NCBI GenBank assembly: GCA_037176845.1
Contig: JAYKXP010000034.1
Location: forward strand, 474,215-538,214
Length of the DNA stretch: 64,000 bases
Direction: 5' to 3'
Origin: Paramarasmius palmivorus
Lineage: Eukaryota > Basidiomycota > Agaricomycetes > Agaricales > Marasmiaceae
In this document: piece by piece, positions 1 to 11,990 of the stretch
Position numbering within the stretch: the stretch's first letter is position 1
Layout of the letters: each line of letters begins with the position of its first letter
Translations under genes and position numbers: made by a program
The notes under the pieces: generated by a model
What the model saw: the letters and a program-made list of their open reading frames with translations, nothing else
The model's database searches: none
What the model was told of the DNA's origin: nothing

Positions 1-462
1 TCATGTAGATTGCAGTTGGCAAGAAATATCGTGGCACTGGACTATTGTGCTGATTCAGTTAGACTTTCACGAGGAAAATGTAAAGAAAAGCATGCCTTCA
101 GAGCAACACGTTAGATGTGACTTTCCTCATCCTCTGGTCAACGTGAGTGTTTGGATCGGTCGAGAAGAAAAGGATGGGAGGACCTCGGTAAGCTCCCGGC
201 GAAATGTTCCGGATCAAACCACGTGTTTTACGATTTTCCCAAGCTTCCAATCCTGCACTCTTCCACAACGCTCGATACCCGCCTCCGATCAGCTCTGTTC
301 ACATAGATGACGATGGATTTGGGACGCTACCCACATCGTTCCACAACTCTATCCGGTCAGAACCAGACACTATTCGCTTCAGCGACCTGGCAGCAAGCTA
401 CTGAAAATATCAAGATAATCCGGCAAATGGTCCCCAAACGTCTTCCTCCATAATCAACCACC
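1..462. other. no gene recognised at left edge
   Basis: Short open frames only, none with a recognisable domain. It could hold the 3' end of a gene lying to the left of the window, but no conserved C-terminal motif of the neighbouring MYND family is visible here. Confidence 0.4.
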
Positions 463-2387
463 ATGTCAACGCCATCTCAGGCAGACCCTTTCGCCTGGGT
501 GAGGACCTATATACAACTTCACTGGTAGCGATGAACTGATGGTCTTCCATATTAGCTCTTCGATGACAGCATCTCCGAAAGCGAGTGGGACTCAATTTTT
601 GGCCCCAAAATTTTTCAAGTCGCAGATATCAAGAAACCCCTTCTCAAAGAGATACCGGCTGCCGTTGACATATCATTCTCCTCGAACGAAATCCAGCGTA
701 CGGTGGATGCATTGGTTGTATTATTGTCACCCGCCAACCTCTCCCAACGTCCACCATTACGTCGTACTCTCCGCGAACTTCTGCCCTGCGTCTGCCGCTG
801 GTTGACGTTTCTTGTCCAAAACTTTATTTTGGGGAGAACTCCCAGAACCCTTCACGAGATGACGCTTCAAAAACACATGGCGTACCTTTCACAACGCCTT
901 GTGGAGATTGCCGTGGATCCTTCTTTCGAAGCTCTCCACAACCACTCGAAATCAGTCCACTTCTCCCATTTCTTTGCCACGATGCTCCACGTCGCCATTC
1001 ATCTACTCGAGAGCGGAGATCCATGGTTCAGGACCCTCTTCACAGCGCTGAAGCGTGTCATTACGGACGACGATATGTTGGCCATCCTCTCCGAACTTCC
1101 TCATGAGCACGATCTACCAGCAATCTGCGTTCATGCTTTGATTGCCGCTCATGAAACCCGACATCCAGACTTATTGGCTGTGCATGCGACGCTCAGGTTA
1201 CTGAACTCGTTCACCAGAGCCTGTCGATGTGGATCTTCGAACGTTTCGGCAATATCACATTGTCAAGTGGCTAGCGAGGACATTATCGTCTCTGGCAAAG
1301 CGTATTACGGCCATAGAACTCGAGGAACTGAAGGTGGCCTGTGCTAATATGATACTCTGTGCGGAAATGATTACATGTCATATCCTCTCCGGCTATACGT
1401 GGGTCATAGAAGCTTTGGATTCCCATATCCTTCCTTCGATTGCCAAAACGAGATTCCTGGACACACAACTCTATAGAGTCGGCGAACTCGCCGACAGTCC
1501 TTTCCGACTTGCCGTACCATACATGGAGTTGATCAACGCTATACGCCCATTTACGCTCATCCACCCGGTCGCTTTGCGCGTCCCAAGACATGCACAAAGG
1601 GTACTCGCATGTCTTGGTGCCCAGCGCCTTCTTCCAGATGACCCATTCAATAAGGCATTTTCCTCGCTATTAAGAGAAGCGCAGTTGTCACACGAGGATA
1701 TCCGTAGGTTTAGGACGGGATTAGGCGGAACATACTGCGGTAATGCGAAGGTAAAGTACCAAGGCTGAGCATTGAACAATCATGTGTTAACGAGCCTGTT
1801 CATAGTGTCCTGAAACCATCGTATCGAGCACAGATTCGCCCAAGATGAAGAAATGTTCGCAATGCCATGTCGTCGCTTATTGTTCCTCGAAGTGCCAAAA
1901 GCAAGATTGGAAAGCAAATCATCGCGAGGCTTGTCCCCTTCTCAAGCCGGAACATCCGGGTGAGTTCCTGATGTCCACTTGCTCGGCGTCGGAGCTGGGC
2001 TCATCTCACTCTCTTAAAGGCGACGGCTTTCGTTTATCCAGCATCGACAAAGCTTACATCAAGCACATGGTACAACAAAACATATTCCGACTTCGCGCAC
2101 GTCTTTTGCAAGAGAAGGCTACGTGTGAAGTAGGAGTTGCGGCACGTTCAAACGCCGTGACCGTCAGAGTCATGTATAACGTATGGCCGTTCAAGATTTA
2201 TATCGAGAAGGCAAGCAAGAGCCTCGAATCTCTTAATTGTCGACATGCCAGAGAGGAGTTCGAGGTTCAGCTGGGACAATTGGACGTATCGAAGGAGATT
2301 TTGGTCGTTGTCTGGCATCCAGGCTTTACATGCCATTCGGCGATGGTCTACCGTCAATCCCTGTTCGAAAATGGCCAATCACTGTAG
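463..2387 (+). CDS. MYND-type zinc-finger protein with helical N-terminal region (one apparent frameshift)
   Basis: Four exons fit: 463-498, 556-1750, 1806-1959 and 2020-2387. The ATG at 463 opens a 12-codon exon ending at a GTGAGG donor. Exon 2 is a roughly 400-residue helical region with the family signature GYTWVIEALDS. Exon 3 begins with Cys and carries the MYND finger (KKCSQC, AYCSSKCQKQDW, HREAC), a zinc-binding protein-interaction module. Exon 4 is the conserved C-terminal region ending with EILVVVWHPGF and AMVYR. The frame slips by one base near 1213-1228, before the HIVKWLARTL segment. Exon 2 is therefore one base too long, while all other junctions keep phase. Without the extra base the protein would be about 583 residues. 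This is either a recent frameshift or a sequence error. The family is expanded in mushrooms and has no established substrate. Confidence 0.75.
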
Positions 2388-4865
2388 ATACGCTCAGTAT
2401 CCATCATGTAGCGCTCTTGTTTTCGGTGTCAGTCAGGCCCCTCGATTCATGAATATAATGCTGGTATGATGTTATAGTTCTATAGTGCTGTATCCAACAA
2501 AGTGTATCAGCGGCTACGTGCGTATCCCTGGTAGTCATTCCAAGCCGTGGTGCACAAGTAGATGCTCAATAACCAGACCAGACTTAGATGGTACACGCCC
2601 AGGCAACAGATTCGCTTCGCTAGACTGTTGATAATCAGTGAACCGAATAAGCTTTCGTGACGAATCTCGTACCCATCTTGTATCCAACAGGCCAGAGTGG
2701 ACCGCCCCCGTTTGCGACAACCTTTGATAGGATGGCCATGCTTCCGGCCTAGCCCAGAGACACCCACATCATAATCGGACTGTTGAAAGCATACTGTTGT
2801 GGATGGGAAATGAAATAGCAAGCTCAGAAAGCCAACCTAGTGCGACTACTCTTGCCCGAGAACCCCGAGTTCTGTGGCTGTGCTGATTTGAGGAGAGGTC
2901 GGCTTGTCTTGTCAACGAAGAGACGAATTTCCAGCCAAATCGTGATACCTGGGATTGGATATAGTACACAGAAACACATCCCGGTGTGTCCGAGTAGGTG
3001 TCTCGTTAGACCTTTCCATCGTATAGGACTACTTGTGCCTGGGGTCTACGAACGCTCGCCCAGGTATAGGGAGCGCAGTTGTAGCACACAGGAGCAGCCA
3101 TCTGAGGACATGAATGTGAAGATGCCAGAGCTGCTTTTGACATCGTTGTTGGGAGATAAACCGCGTGTTCCACGACACCTTCCTCGACGAACCACTAATG
3201 AGCATAGGTACGTTGAAAGCAACCAATATGGTGTGTGAATGCTGTAAAAGTGGGTTAGGGAACAGCATGATGCTCAAATTCATAATGATACGCACTTATT
3301 GCATTCGACCTGTCCACTGTCAGCTCCTAGAACCCATGAAGCCAATCCCAAAAAAAGTTTCACCAGCATCACCAAAGACTTGCTGAATGAGCGGTGCATT
3401 GGTGAAATGGGCAGTGTCTTTCGAGCTTCGCATCAAAGAACGCAAGCTAGATGACCAAAAACAGTCAGCGAGAGACTCTTTCGATAACCTAGTAAATGTA
3501 CCTCTTCCAATCGAAAAACGAGGTTATAAATCTATGTGCTGCTTACGAATCCTCTTAGCAATTGGTTGACAGGTATACATTAAAGGACTGACAAGATCCC
3601 TGGTTAGGAAGGACTCAGATATGTGCAGGAAAAAGAAGAACAAAGATCTCACCTTGGGAACCGATCAGCATGCGTGGAACATCGCAGCAGCTGAAACGAC
3701 GTCGAGATTGTTCGCGGTCCAAAGTTGTTTGACGGACAGGTCATGCGTGCAGTCTCCAATTACAAAGGGGACCCGTCCCACATAACGCAGTACTGATATG
3801 GCGAGAACGAGGAAGGTCTATCGGTAGAAGTATCCCCAGCTATTGCCCTGGTTCGTTGGCTGCCAGTAACGCTTTCTGCAGGGATGATTACCGAGGAGTC
3901 GGTGCTGAGGTTCCAAGTTTGCGGCAAAAGATAAATGATCTTGTGTCGGGCCTGATAAAGCGAGGAGAGTGCAGGTGCTGATAGGCGTAGCGCCTGGTGA
4001 AAAGAGAAAGGTATGCATCTTTGAACCAATCCTGTCTTAGTTGATGTCTATAGTGTTCAAAGGAGGATCGTCTAAATGACTACCTTCTGGAAATTCAGCT
4101 TGCACGGGTGATATTGCATCGCTCTTCCTTGAATTTCGAAGGCCTGTGAAGGGCTATGAAGGGCCTTTTATGACAAGGTATTCCGAGACAATACAAGGGA
4201 CGCACCTGAAATCCGAAGCCCTATGATATGCTTTCCTCAGCCATTGTTGTGTACTCCTCCTTCCTCCATTGACTGGGTTACCTGGCGATTTTGGTTGACG
4301 CGTAGTAATAGGATGCCGGTATTGCGTGGTATATGGCTATGCCACTTGAAGCAGGATGACAGCAAAGAAAGAAGGTGGGGAAACGTACCCTCAGGGTAGC
4401 ACGTTCGATTCATTCTTCCTAGCCTTCTGTGAGGTGGATGTATGGGTTGAAGAAGGAAGATAATCGAACCCCGGTAGCCTTGCGGCAAAGTGGTCCGAGT
4501 TACGTCCGGTCGCGTAATTTTCCCAAGCCGCCAGCGCTTCACTCTCCCAAGAATCGAGACTCAACATCTGGATCAAGAAGTTCAATCCCAAAAGTTCTTA
4601 AAACGATGTCACCAATAACAAGACGGCAGGTATAAGGAGAATTGACGGTTATATAGTTAGGCCTAAAAGCGGAATTTTTCGAATGTGAAATTTTTGATCC
4701 GAGGTCTGGCGCAGACTGCCATTCTCAGGCTCTCTTTCGTACGCCCATCAGTGATCACTGACGCTGTCTGTGCCTCGAGACTTTTTGAGTTCGCGAACCA
4801 TAGTAAGTTCTCGCCCTGCAAGTTCTTCATATTTGCTTCTCCAAATAACCACCGATTTCACTAGC
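2388..4865. other. 2.5-kb gap, no confident gene
   Basis: No complete gene can be supported. On the minus strand, 3660-4600 has short stretches of protein-like reading (for example around 3760-4029 and 4390-4540) with possible splice signals. The frames do not join into one model and no family is recognised, so it may be a decayed gene. Confidence 0.35.
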
Positions 4866-7475
4866 ATGGACCATCCGCCCTTTCGCAAAATCCCTGTAGA
4901 GGAGATTCGTGAAACCTTGTCTGCGCCTCTTCCATGTCACCTAAACATCCTGCTTCCAGATCATTCTCACCTGCTCGACTGTCTACGAGCAGTTCTTTCC
5001 TTCAATGATCTTCGACATGATCCCGAATTGGTTGCGTTACTACAATCTAATTGGATCAAAGTCTGCCAATGGATCGAACTTCTGGTTCGAACGTCTTTAT
5101 CCGAGGATTCAAAGACGGGTCATATCAAGCCTTCAAGAAGGTCATAAACCTTGGCTTCGATGTACTTAGAGCTTCTGAGGGCTCTGCTCTTGGTTTCCGC
5201 GATAATCGTCGTGCAGCCTACGATGAGACTCCGGATCTTCTTCCCCTCATGCTTCGTCTTTCCATTCATCTCGGTGCTTCGGACAACCACAACTTCCATA
5301 AAGGATTTCCAATTGTATCCAATCTCATGTCCCAGGACGAAATCTATCACCATTTGATGGACATATACCCAAAAAATTCGGATTGCGACATGGCCACGAC
5401 CGCAATCCGTTTCCTCATCAATGCCAATGAGAAGCATGCCTTCGACATCCACAATTTGCACACGACCCTGAAGCTGATCGATATAATGGTCGCTCCTTGT
5501 GAGGATGATTGCTTCTTCCGGCCATTACTAGCAAGGGGCCTGGTTTCGTGGATTGGGATGACCATGTTCAGAATGGCATCAATGAGGGGCAAGTTCCTTC
5601 GAGACTATCTCGAGACTATGCGTTCCTGTCTCTTGATCTGTTGTGGAATCCTTGGGGAGACGTTTCAGGAGGGACACACCTGGGTTATCGACGCATTGGA
5701 CAGCAAGATCATCCTTTCCATGTGGAAAACGATACGCGTGGATCACATATTAGAGGGACGCTGTCGCGGAGTCGATAGGACTCCTGGTAGAAGTGGGACA
5801 TGGGTAGAGGTGCAGTCGTGCACTTCCGGTTTGAGCCTTTTATTCTTTTCTTCAACTTTATATATAAATTACGACTTACTTTATTCTTCTACCTTCGTAA
5901 CAGCTTCATCTCACATTTTCCCTTCCTCTCGCAAACTCTTCATCACATTCCCCTTTTACGCTCACCCTTTTACGATACGACGAACCGTCGAGCGTATCCG
6001 AAGTTCGCCGGTACCACCACGCAGTTAATGCACGCCTCGTAACGGTTTGGGGTCACCGATACGAGAGGGTCTGGTCAACCCTTCAGCAGTGCCTGCGTGT
6101 ACCAGTCTAGTGTACGCCAGCAGACTGAGGAGAAGCGACTCACTTCAAAAATGGACACTTTATTTATCTTATCGTTATCAAGTTTGTTGTACGGCTGTTT
6201 GTATTCGCGCACGGACCACCGTGACGCTTACCTGACAAGCTGTCAGAGAAATGTGACATCTTCCTTCTTTCTTTTCTTCCTCCATCTTCGAGCCCGAGCT
6301 GAGCATTTTCCGAGCATCAAGAGCCATCGAGAACACTCAAGACACAACGCGCTAAGTATTTTTATTCAAATTCTAGTTTGCTTCCGTTTTCGGTCATATC
6401 GGTGCGACATCGCCGGTTGACGCATTGGTTACCGCCTCGTGTTCAACACGTTCCCGGGACCTTTTCATTCTCGAACTACGACGACGACTCGAATCGTCAT
6501 TTTCCTATTCTACGCGTGCTACGTTGGCCGTTCCGACCGTGTCACCTGTACAGTCCTTCCGTGGACTAATACTCTCTTCCTCAACGCACGGACGATACGC
6601 CTTTGACAAAGGCATATAGCGAACTCATCCTTGCGTTGGAACCCTTTACTCTTTTTCGCTCGATCATTTACCGGCTAGCAAAAAAGATAGATGCGCTGAG
6701 GGAAAAAGGTATCCTATCTCTATATCCCGAAGGCCATCCGTTCCGAGACGCCCTGAACACGGTTGTCGCTCGCGCTTTTATCGCTCAGAGGTCGCTTCAC
6801 AATTTTGATGCACAGGGACGATGCCTATCTCGACAAGTAAGCGTTTCATTACCATCTGGACTTGTATTGAATCGAAATTTCATAGTGTCAACAGCAGATT
6901 CGACCTCCATTAAAACTTCGGCGCTGCGCTCACTGTAGAACGGTCGTTTACTGTTCGCGCCAATGCCAAAAGGCTGATTGGAAGGCGGCACATCGAGATG
7001 AATGTCGGTTTTTCATTAGAAATCCCAGTAAGCTTCAAAAACGGAGGTTTTTCATCGTACTGACTCTCGGATAGGCGATCCAGACTTGATTAGTGTTCTT
7101 GACGAAGCTTTTATTCGTTGGGAAATTCGAGGTTGTATCGCAAAGCTTCGGGATGAAATTTTGACGGCGAAGTCTACCGCAGAGATAGGACCAAACCCAA
7201 GAGAGAATGCTCTCGTCGCATATATCAATACTCGAATGATCCCCTACCAGGCCTTCGTGCGACCTATCAAGGACTGTGTCGCGGACTTTACTCGTGAGAG
7301 GGCGTGCGGACGCACCGATAAACGAACCGAGCTTATAACTAATTGGAGGAAGGCTGACTTGTGCAGGGAAATTGTGGTGATGGTAATTTATCCAGGGCCA
7401 GTCTGCCATTCTATGGTGATTTACAGAGTCGACTTGCTTGAAGTCGGCCTCGAGCCTGAAGCGCTGAAGGCCTAG
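4866..7475 (+). pseudogene. MYND-family gene disrupted by frameshifts and an 854-bp insertion
   Basis: All parts of a MYND-family gene are present in order. They include an N-terminal helical region (CQWIELLVRT, LLPLMLRLSIHLGA), then GHTWVIDALDSKIILSMWKT up to about 5737, and ALEPFTLFRSIIYRL resuming at about 6603. A MYND exon follows at 6886-7027 (RRCAHC, VYCSRQCQKADW, HRDEC), and a C-terminal exon at 7075-7475 with EIVVMVIYPGPVCHSMVIYR. A one-base deletion near 5090-5100 shifts the first helical segment. The coding sequence is interrupted at 5738-6591, and the frame does not rejoin when that insert is removed. Splice sites of the last two introns (6837-6885 and 7028-7074) are intact and phase-consistent, so decay looks recent. 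It lies head to tail with the family genes on both sides. Confidence 0.85.
5738..6591. mobile_element. 854-bp insertion flanked by a 9-bp direct repeat (possible solo LTR)
   Basis: The insert splits the MYND pseudogene. The 9-mer ACGATACGC occurs at 5729-5737 and again at 6592-6600, immediately outside the insert, and looks like a target-site duplication. No open frame longer than about 110 codons is present. A TATA-like stretch (TATATAAATTACG) lies near 5860, followed by pyrimidine-rich sequence, which resembles a solo LTR. However, TG...CA ends do not coincide with the repeat boundaries and no terminal inverted repeat was seen, so the class is uncertain. Confidence 0.55.
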
Positions 7476-7884
7476 ACCGTGTCCCCAAATGGGGTAAAAG
7501 CCACATGTTCGATTACAGTAGCCTCTGTCAATGTCATTTTTATGCGGTTGCTTCCCTTCTACGACCACTCTTCCCAGCCAGTCTTCTCGCTGTGTAGTCT
7601 TGCGAGACAGGCCACCACCACAATCCTGACCATTTGACTCAGAGGTTAGCATTGGGACACTGATGTGGTGAATGATGCTGAGCTTCTTTCTAGGGTCCAT
7701 TTCAGTTGTGATTCGTTTGTAGTGGGGTCTGGTCGGTTCATGGAGAAGATGCCCTCGAGTTATGAAGCATCGGACAAGGTACACTCCTGCACTATACTGT
7801 GATTCAAGTACTTATATACTCGATACTCGCAAGCCCTTAAGTTTCTTACGAGGTAGAGAAGACAGGAAGGCGCGTCTTGGTGAG
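7476..7884. other. intergenic gap, no gene seen
   Basis: About 400 bp between the disrupted MYND gene and the next intact one. The upstream region of the next gene presumably includes its promoter. An open frame continues 41 codons upstream of the chosen ATG at 7885, so a longer N-terminus cannot be excluded. Confidence 0.4.
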
Positions 7885-9680
7885 ATGTTCAAGAACATGA
7901 CATCCTCTCTGGTCCGGGTGGATTCATTCCTGGACTTGTCGATTTCGCTGCCTACCGTACTCGATTTAGACATTCCCGGTCCAATATCTCGTAACTTTCT
8001 CGACGCTGTCTACGTCATCACTCAAAACTTCTGCGTCCCCGAACCTCACATCGTCGAAGCTACCAAGAAAATGTGGCCCACTCTATGTGTACGACTCTCT
8101 CAGCTCCTTCACGGGTACATCCTCGATACGGCGGAAACACCAAGGACACCAGATGGCCTCCAATTTCGAGGACGTTTGGTTGAAGCAGCATTGTTGCTTT
8201 TTACCATATTGGACATTATTCCACGCAACCATTCGATTCTCATTCAGAGTACTGGCATATCTTCCACAGCCCAGTTCATTCCTCTCATGGCAGAGCTCGT
8301 CTTCCGTCTTGTCGAGATGGGGGATCCGGTATTCGAACTTATATGGGTTCTGGTAACGAAGTACCAAGGTCGTCTCAATAACTCTATACAGCCTGGTTCC
8401 AAGCAATTCGAGGCTATTCTAGCAAAACAAGGTGTTCCACGTGCTTGCATGCATTTTCTACGCGAGGAGTTGAAGAAGTCAGTACACGGTATTGACGGGC
8501 ATGCCGTGTTGACATCCCTGGATCTCATCCGCTTGTGTCATGTCCCTTCTTTCAGGGCATTCCGTTGCACTATGCTGTCTGACCATGTGGTGACGTTGCT
8601 TACTCAATTGTTGGAGCGGTTCTCGATATCGTTTCAGCACAATTTGGATGGGGAGAATATGGCCCTTGTTTGCGCTGTGCTATCGCAATGCGCCAGGCAC
8701 CTTGAAGTGCGTTTCCTGGAAGGTTTCCATTGGGTTGTAGAAGCCCTCGATGCAGGGTTGCTTTCGCATCTTCCGAATGTTGCCTATACCTTGGAGGCCG
8801 TAAAAGCCTTAAGTGGTGAGGAGGTGGATTCCTTGCGAGAGAACTGCACCGTGCTCTTATCATCCATGAAGCCGTACTTGGTGTTTCGTTCTGTGCTCAA
8901 CAGAGTCTTGAAACAGACGTCATTCAGGAACTCTGAATTCCCCGGGAATCATCGTCAGGATACCACGATACGGTCCGCCTTGCTCGCCTTCCACGACAGC
9001 GCTTGGAACACGAAATGCGTCATGTATCAATTCGACGATCACAACGTTTTGTCTTGCATAAACCCAAGGGTAGGTATGATCCGGAGTTCTGCAGTAGACA
9101 TCGACTGATCTTCTCTACATGGATAGTGCCCAAAAAAGCGTATTAGGAAATATAAGCGCTGCTCCAGATGCCGTACAGCCACTTATTGCTCGCATGAATG
9201 TCAAAAATATGATTGGGTCCATGCTCATCGAGGCATGTGTAAGGAGCTTGGGAAACCTAGCCAAGGTGAACCCTCGTTTTCTCTGAATAACAATGCGTTT
9301 CATCTAAGGAGATGACTTCTATAGGGATGTCCTATAATGTATCATGCCACGACGAAATGTTCATGAAGTTTCTGACACGTCGCGAGATCCTTCCGCGTCG
9401 AGATGAACTTATCCGAGATGGTATAAAAGCGGTCAAGTCTCGAGCCACAGTCTATGCTCAAATGGATTTTTGCAAGTTCCCGGCGGTGTTCTCAGTGAAA
9501 AAGGTGGCCTCCATAACTGGAATCTGCCATTGTGGCTCTACGATGGGATGTCCGGTTCAACATGCCCTTGTAGCTCAACGAAAGCAGTGGAAGCCACAGG
9601 AGGAAGTCTTGGTACAATTGCTGGTACCCCCTACATTTGTGTGCGAGGATAGGTGGATCTATAGACAGGTTGTTGTATGA
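7885..9680 (+). CDS. MYND-type zinc-finger protein with helical N-terminal region
   Basis: Three exons (7885-9069, 9127-9265, 9325-9680) give 559 residues with phases 0 and 1, as in the other family members here. Residues 1-395 are an alpha-helical repeat-like region with the family landmarks FHWVVEALDAG and MKPYLVFRSVLNRVL. The second exon starts with CPKKRIRKYKRCSRC and continues TYCSHECQKYDW and HRGMC, a complete MYND zinc-binding pattern. The C-terminal exon keeps the SYNVSCHDEMFMKF start shared with the gene at 11991-13742, but its EVLVQLLVPP end is less conserved. The start at 7885 was chosen by length comparison with paralogs; the Met at 7897 is an alternative. MYND fingers usually bind proline-containing peptides; the partner and role here are unknown. 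Confidence 0.85.
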
Positions 9681-10499
9681 TTGCGAAGTTAGATTTCTTG
9701 TTTTCTTGTTTCGTTCACGGTCGTGCGCATATTCTTGATGATAATATATACATAAAGCGAGAGTCTGGAGCGATCCGTCAATTTTCGGCTTTATGTAGCC
9801 GAACCGGTTTCTTATGTTAAACGTATCACCCCTTCTCTTGATTCGACCACCACTACGGTCTCTACCGTTTCCTCTCGACGATACATAGGAAACCTGTGCT
9901 CTCGTACTATCGATTCGGGACGATCGAGGAGTCGAACAGTATTCCTGGCGCAACTTTAGCCTTTCCTGATTAGAGTCCACAAAATCGTCGGTGTAGGTCA
10001 TTTTTGAGGACCACATTCGAATCAAATTTTCTCTCCAGCGGTCATCCAGCAACCTTATTTGCAGCCGAAGAACACGGACCTAGAACAAGTCCTTTCCTCT
10101 GCTAAAACGAGTTGGGATATCGTGCACTCCGTTGGTTTTCTTTGCTGCGCGAGTGGAGGGCTCCTTGGCGCAACAATGAGGTTTCTCTCAACGTTCACAA
10201 CCCGAGGATGAGGCAGCAAAGAAGACTAGTTTCCTGCCATATATGTAATGCAATCATCAACTCCCCCTGCCTTGTGCGTTCTTCCACCGCTCCAGATCTT
10301 CATTGAATTTGTTTTGGGGACAATCATGGTTCTGAACTGCTGTGTCCATTTATGGTCAACGGGTCCTAGCACCCATTGTATCTTGACGACACTGCCACGC
10401 AATAGGCCATGATTTCGAGTTCCTGCCACTACTTATGTAATACCTCCATCATCTTTAAAACCGTGGTTTTTTGTTTGAGCTACTCGACACGCACCCACC
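9681..10499. other. intergenic gap, no gene seen
   Basis: A long minus-strand open frame (9492-10052) overlaps the last exon of the preceding gene, has no recognisable domain and is judged a chance frame. The 3' part presumably carries the promoter of the F-box-like gene. Confidence 0.45.
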
Positions 10500-11801
10500 A
10501 TGACTGAAGCTTCCCACCGTCTGTTACCACAGGAGCTCGTCGATAGGATCGTCGATGAGCACTCCCAAGACATCAAAGAGCTCAAAACAATCTCCCTCAC
10601 ATCCAAGGCTTTCCTAATTGCCTCTAGGCGTCACATTTTTTCCCACCTAGTCATTCGCTCCTTCTACATCCCTGCGTTCATCGAAGTCTTCAAGCACAAT
10701 CTCGCCACTACCAATACCCTCAGCATTCACACTCTGACATTGCGCTCTGCATTCTTCGCTCAAATGTCGATGTTCTCAGGAAAAGGAAGCACGTTGCGCG
10801 GGCTCCTTGGTGGTGTCACAACATTAGAGTTACAGGATATCACTCAGCGAAGTTGGTGCCCTACTCCCGAGGCCTTCTTCCGCGTCTTTCCTTCCATTAA
10901 AAACCTTCGGCTCGTTCGCGTAAGCTTCTACGATCTCCCCCAATTCCACACTATCATTTCCAACAGCGCTTTAACTGGCCTCGCATCCATGTCTTGGGAT
11001 GCAGGTGACGATGCCGATCCTTATTTTACGACATCGCTTCTGCCATTTAGAGACACACCAGACGCGCCCTCGAATCTGACTTCCCTCTCCATCAATGCGG
11101 AATGTTTGTGTCTGGCATTCGTTCACTATATCCAAACCCACCACCCTCATATCAACGATTGGCGGATTTCAGGTATCCTTTCTTTTAACCTTTTTCTTGT
11201 TGGGGAACTATTCCAACACGCCGGGGCAGAGGCCCAGCGGTGGCACCTGTGTCTCGAGCCTGGGACTTTCGAGATCGAAGCGTTGAGGTACCGCTCCGCA
11301 TTCATAGATCCGATCCGCGTAGAGATGGCGAATGCAGTAAACATGGAAAGGAATTCCAACGTGAAGGCAATCACACTAGAAGGTGAAATGTGGTGGTTGG
11401 CAATTGAGGAAATCTTTCACCGTATCGTCTGCCTCTCCGAACCGCCACTATTGGACACCCGGGCCGTCGGCCTGTCATGGATCGGCTTACGGACAGCTGA
11501 TCTGGCTCGTATCGTCGCCAGAGAGGTGCTCGGGGAAGAGAGAATGGCGCTTCGGTCTGAATGCGATAAACTGCTGGATGAGCTGAAGGTCACGACCGTG
11601 CATGTGCTGATTGCGGTCAAGTTGAGGACTAGTGTTAACACTCGCAAGCAGACGAAGAATCCTCCGATTCGTAGAGGCACTGCAGAGTGGAAATACGTGC
11701 AGGAATCATACGAAGAGATTCAGGATGTGTTTGTCAAGGCAAAAGAGAGGGGCGCATTGGTTACGAGTGTTCATGGGGAACAATTTGACTTGGACGCATA
11801 G
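10500..11801 (+). CDS. F-box-like protein, intronless
   Basis: A 433-residue single-exon frame opening with CCACC-ATG-A, a good eukaryotic start context. Residues 8-48 resemble an F-box (LLPQELVDRIVDEHSQDIKE, then SLTSKAFLIASRRHIF), the segment that docks to Skp1 in SCF ubiquitin ligases. The remainder has scattered leucine-rich-like helices and strands (LTSLSINAECL, WRISGILSFNLF) of the kind found in the large mushroom family of F-box-like proteins. Substrates of these proteins are unknown. It sits between two MYND genes of opposite orientation and shares nothing with them. The lack of introns contrasts with its neighbours. Confidence 0.75.
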   Translation: MTEASHRLLPQELVDRIVDEHSQDIKELKTISLTSKAFLIASRRHIFSHLVIRSFYIPAFIEVFKHNLATTNTLSIHTLTLRSAFFAQMSMFSGKGSTLRGLLGGVTTLELQDITQRSWCPTPEAFFRVFPSIKNLRLVRVSFYDLPQFHTIISNSALTGLASMSWDAGDDADPYFTTSLLPFRDTPDAPSNLTSLSINAECLCLAFVHYIQTHHPHINDWRISGILSFNLFLVGELFQHAGAEAQRWHLCLEPGTFEIEALRYRSAFIDPIRVEMANAVNMERNSNVKAITLEGEMWWLAIEEIFHRIVCLSEPPLLDTRAVGLSWIGLRTADLARIVAREVLGEERMALRSECDKLLDELKVTTVHVLIAVKLRTSVNTRKQTKNPPIRRGTAEWKYVQESYEEIQDVFVKAKERGALVTSVHGEQFDLDA

Positions 11802-11990
11802 TGATCTACCCACTGGTACAACCTTTTGTATTACGAAGTATATTCGGATGTATAGTAGCAGTTTTGACCACAGGCAGTATGTATCTACATATCACACCTT
11901 TAATCATTTGTGACTCTTAGTGTATTAAGCTTCGAACGGCATCAATACATGGTAAATTATCGCGTATGAAGGTACACTTTTCTGGCTATT

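Noticed and set aside
3660..4600. Protein-like minus-strand fragments (for example around 3760-4029 and 4390-4540)
   Set aside because: Fragments could not be joined by consistent splice phases and match no family I recognise, so they are mentioned only as gap content.
5739..6588. Canonical LTR with TG...CA ends inside the MYND insertion
   Set aside because: TG and CA can be found, but the 5-bp flanks at those positions differ. The 9-bp repeat supports other boundaries.
9492..10052. A 186-codon minus-strand open frame
   Set aside because: It overlaps the last coding exon of the MYND gene on the other strand and shows no domain, start context or splice partners.
9700..10080. Possible ribosomal RNA fragment (CCTCTCGTACTA-like wording)
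   Set aside because: Only short word similarity remembered from large-subunit rRNA; surrounding sequence does not follow any rRNA region I can recognise.
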